The notes beneath the pieces are model-generated. The model did no database searches. It saw only the letters and a program-made list of their open reading frames with translations, and was not told where the DNA came from. A DNA stretch of 5,348 nucleotides. It comes from Nostocaceae cyanobacterium CSSed10_463m. Its GTDB lineage: Bacteria; Cyanobacteriota; Cyanobacteriia; Cyanobacteriales; Nostocaceae. The DNA lies in NCBI GenBank assembly GCA_003556955.1, contig PWQB01000593.1:1-5348 (forward strand), read 5' to 3'. Each line of letters opens with the position of its first letter. The first letter of the stretch is position 1. Shown here piece by piece: positions 5,307 to 5,348 of this stretch. Made by a program: the position numbers and the translations under genes.

Positions 5307-5348
5307 TTATTTACTAGCAGATAATTCTCTGGGTTCATAGTGGCGGCA
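5307..5348 (-). CDS. Possible C-terminal end of a gene entering from the right (partial)
   Basis: Reading leftwards from the window edge, 13 codons (CRHYEPRELSASK) lead to a TAA at 5307-5309. The sequence turns markedly less AT-rich exactly where this frame begins, and charged, ordinary residues are encoded, which is why it is listed. Thirteen open codons are expected by chance about half the time, so the call is weak and no product is proposed. If real, it runs in the same direction as the phnD-like gene, about 250 bases away. Confidence 0.35.
   Translation of the reverse strand, partial: CRHYEPRELSASK

Overview
The window looks like chromosomal DNA of a filamentous, Nostoc/Anabaena-type cyanobacterium. 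Two copies of the cyanobacterial palindrome GCGATCGC (HIP1) are present, at 514-521 and 4321-4328. Coding DNA is AT-rich, intergenic DNA is crowded with palindromic repeats of the kind common in these genomes, and the protein families fit (MscS channel, PhnD-like lipoprotein, HAMP histidine kinase). The genus is an inference; nothing here fixes the species.

Layout. The 3' end of an unidentified plus-strand gene (1-102) is followed after two bases by a small MscS-family mechanosensitive channel gene (105-971). Next comes about 700 bases without a gene (972-1671), lying between two convergent genes. It is built almost entirely of inverted repeats: a 107-bp element with 12-bp ends, then a nested structure (1089-1487) holding a MITE-like element (1116-1376) that itself contains a GATCCCCC-type palindrome and a strong G-quadruplex motif, then several separate stem-loops. 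On the minus strand follows a 100-residue protein of unknown function (1672-1974, DUF6881-like). After a 291-base gap come a sensor histidine kinase (2266-4146) and, directly upstream of it in the same direction, a PhnD-type substrate-binding lipoprotein (4166-5056). The window ends with a possible C-terminal fragment of another minus-strand gene (5307-5348).

The most interesting part is the lipoprotein-kinase pair. The genes are 19 bases apart and probably form one operon, read lipoprotein first. No ABC permease, ATPase or response regulator lies between or just after them. The simplest reading is a two-part sensor in which a phosphate/phosphonate-type binding protein reports its ligand to the kinase's roughly 170-residue extracytoplasmic domain. 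The leader upstream contains AATAACCT-TTT-CTTAACCT (minus strand, 5207-5225), which fits the 11-bp-period direct repeat of a cyanobacterial PHO box. It also has two exact 17-bp direct repeats 30 bp apart, with a perfect 10-bp palindrome between them. Phosphorus control and ligand sensing are inferences from motif and family, not demonstrated here.
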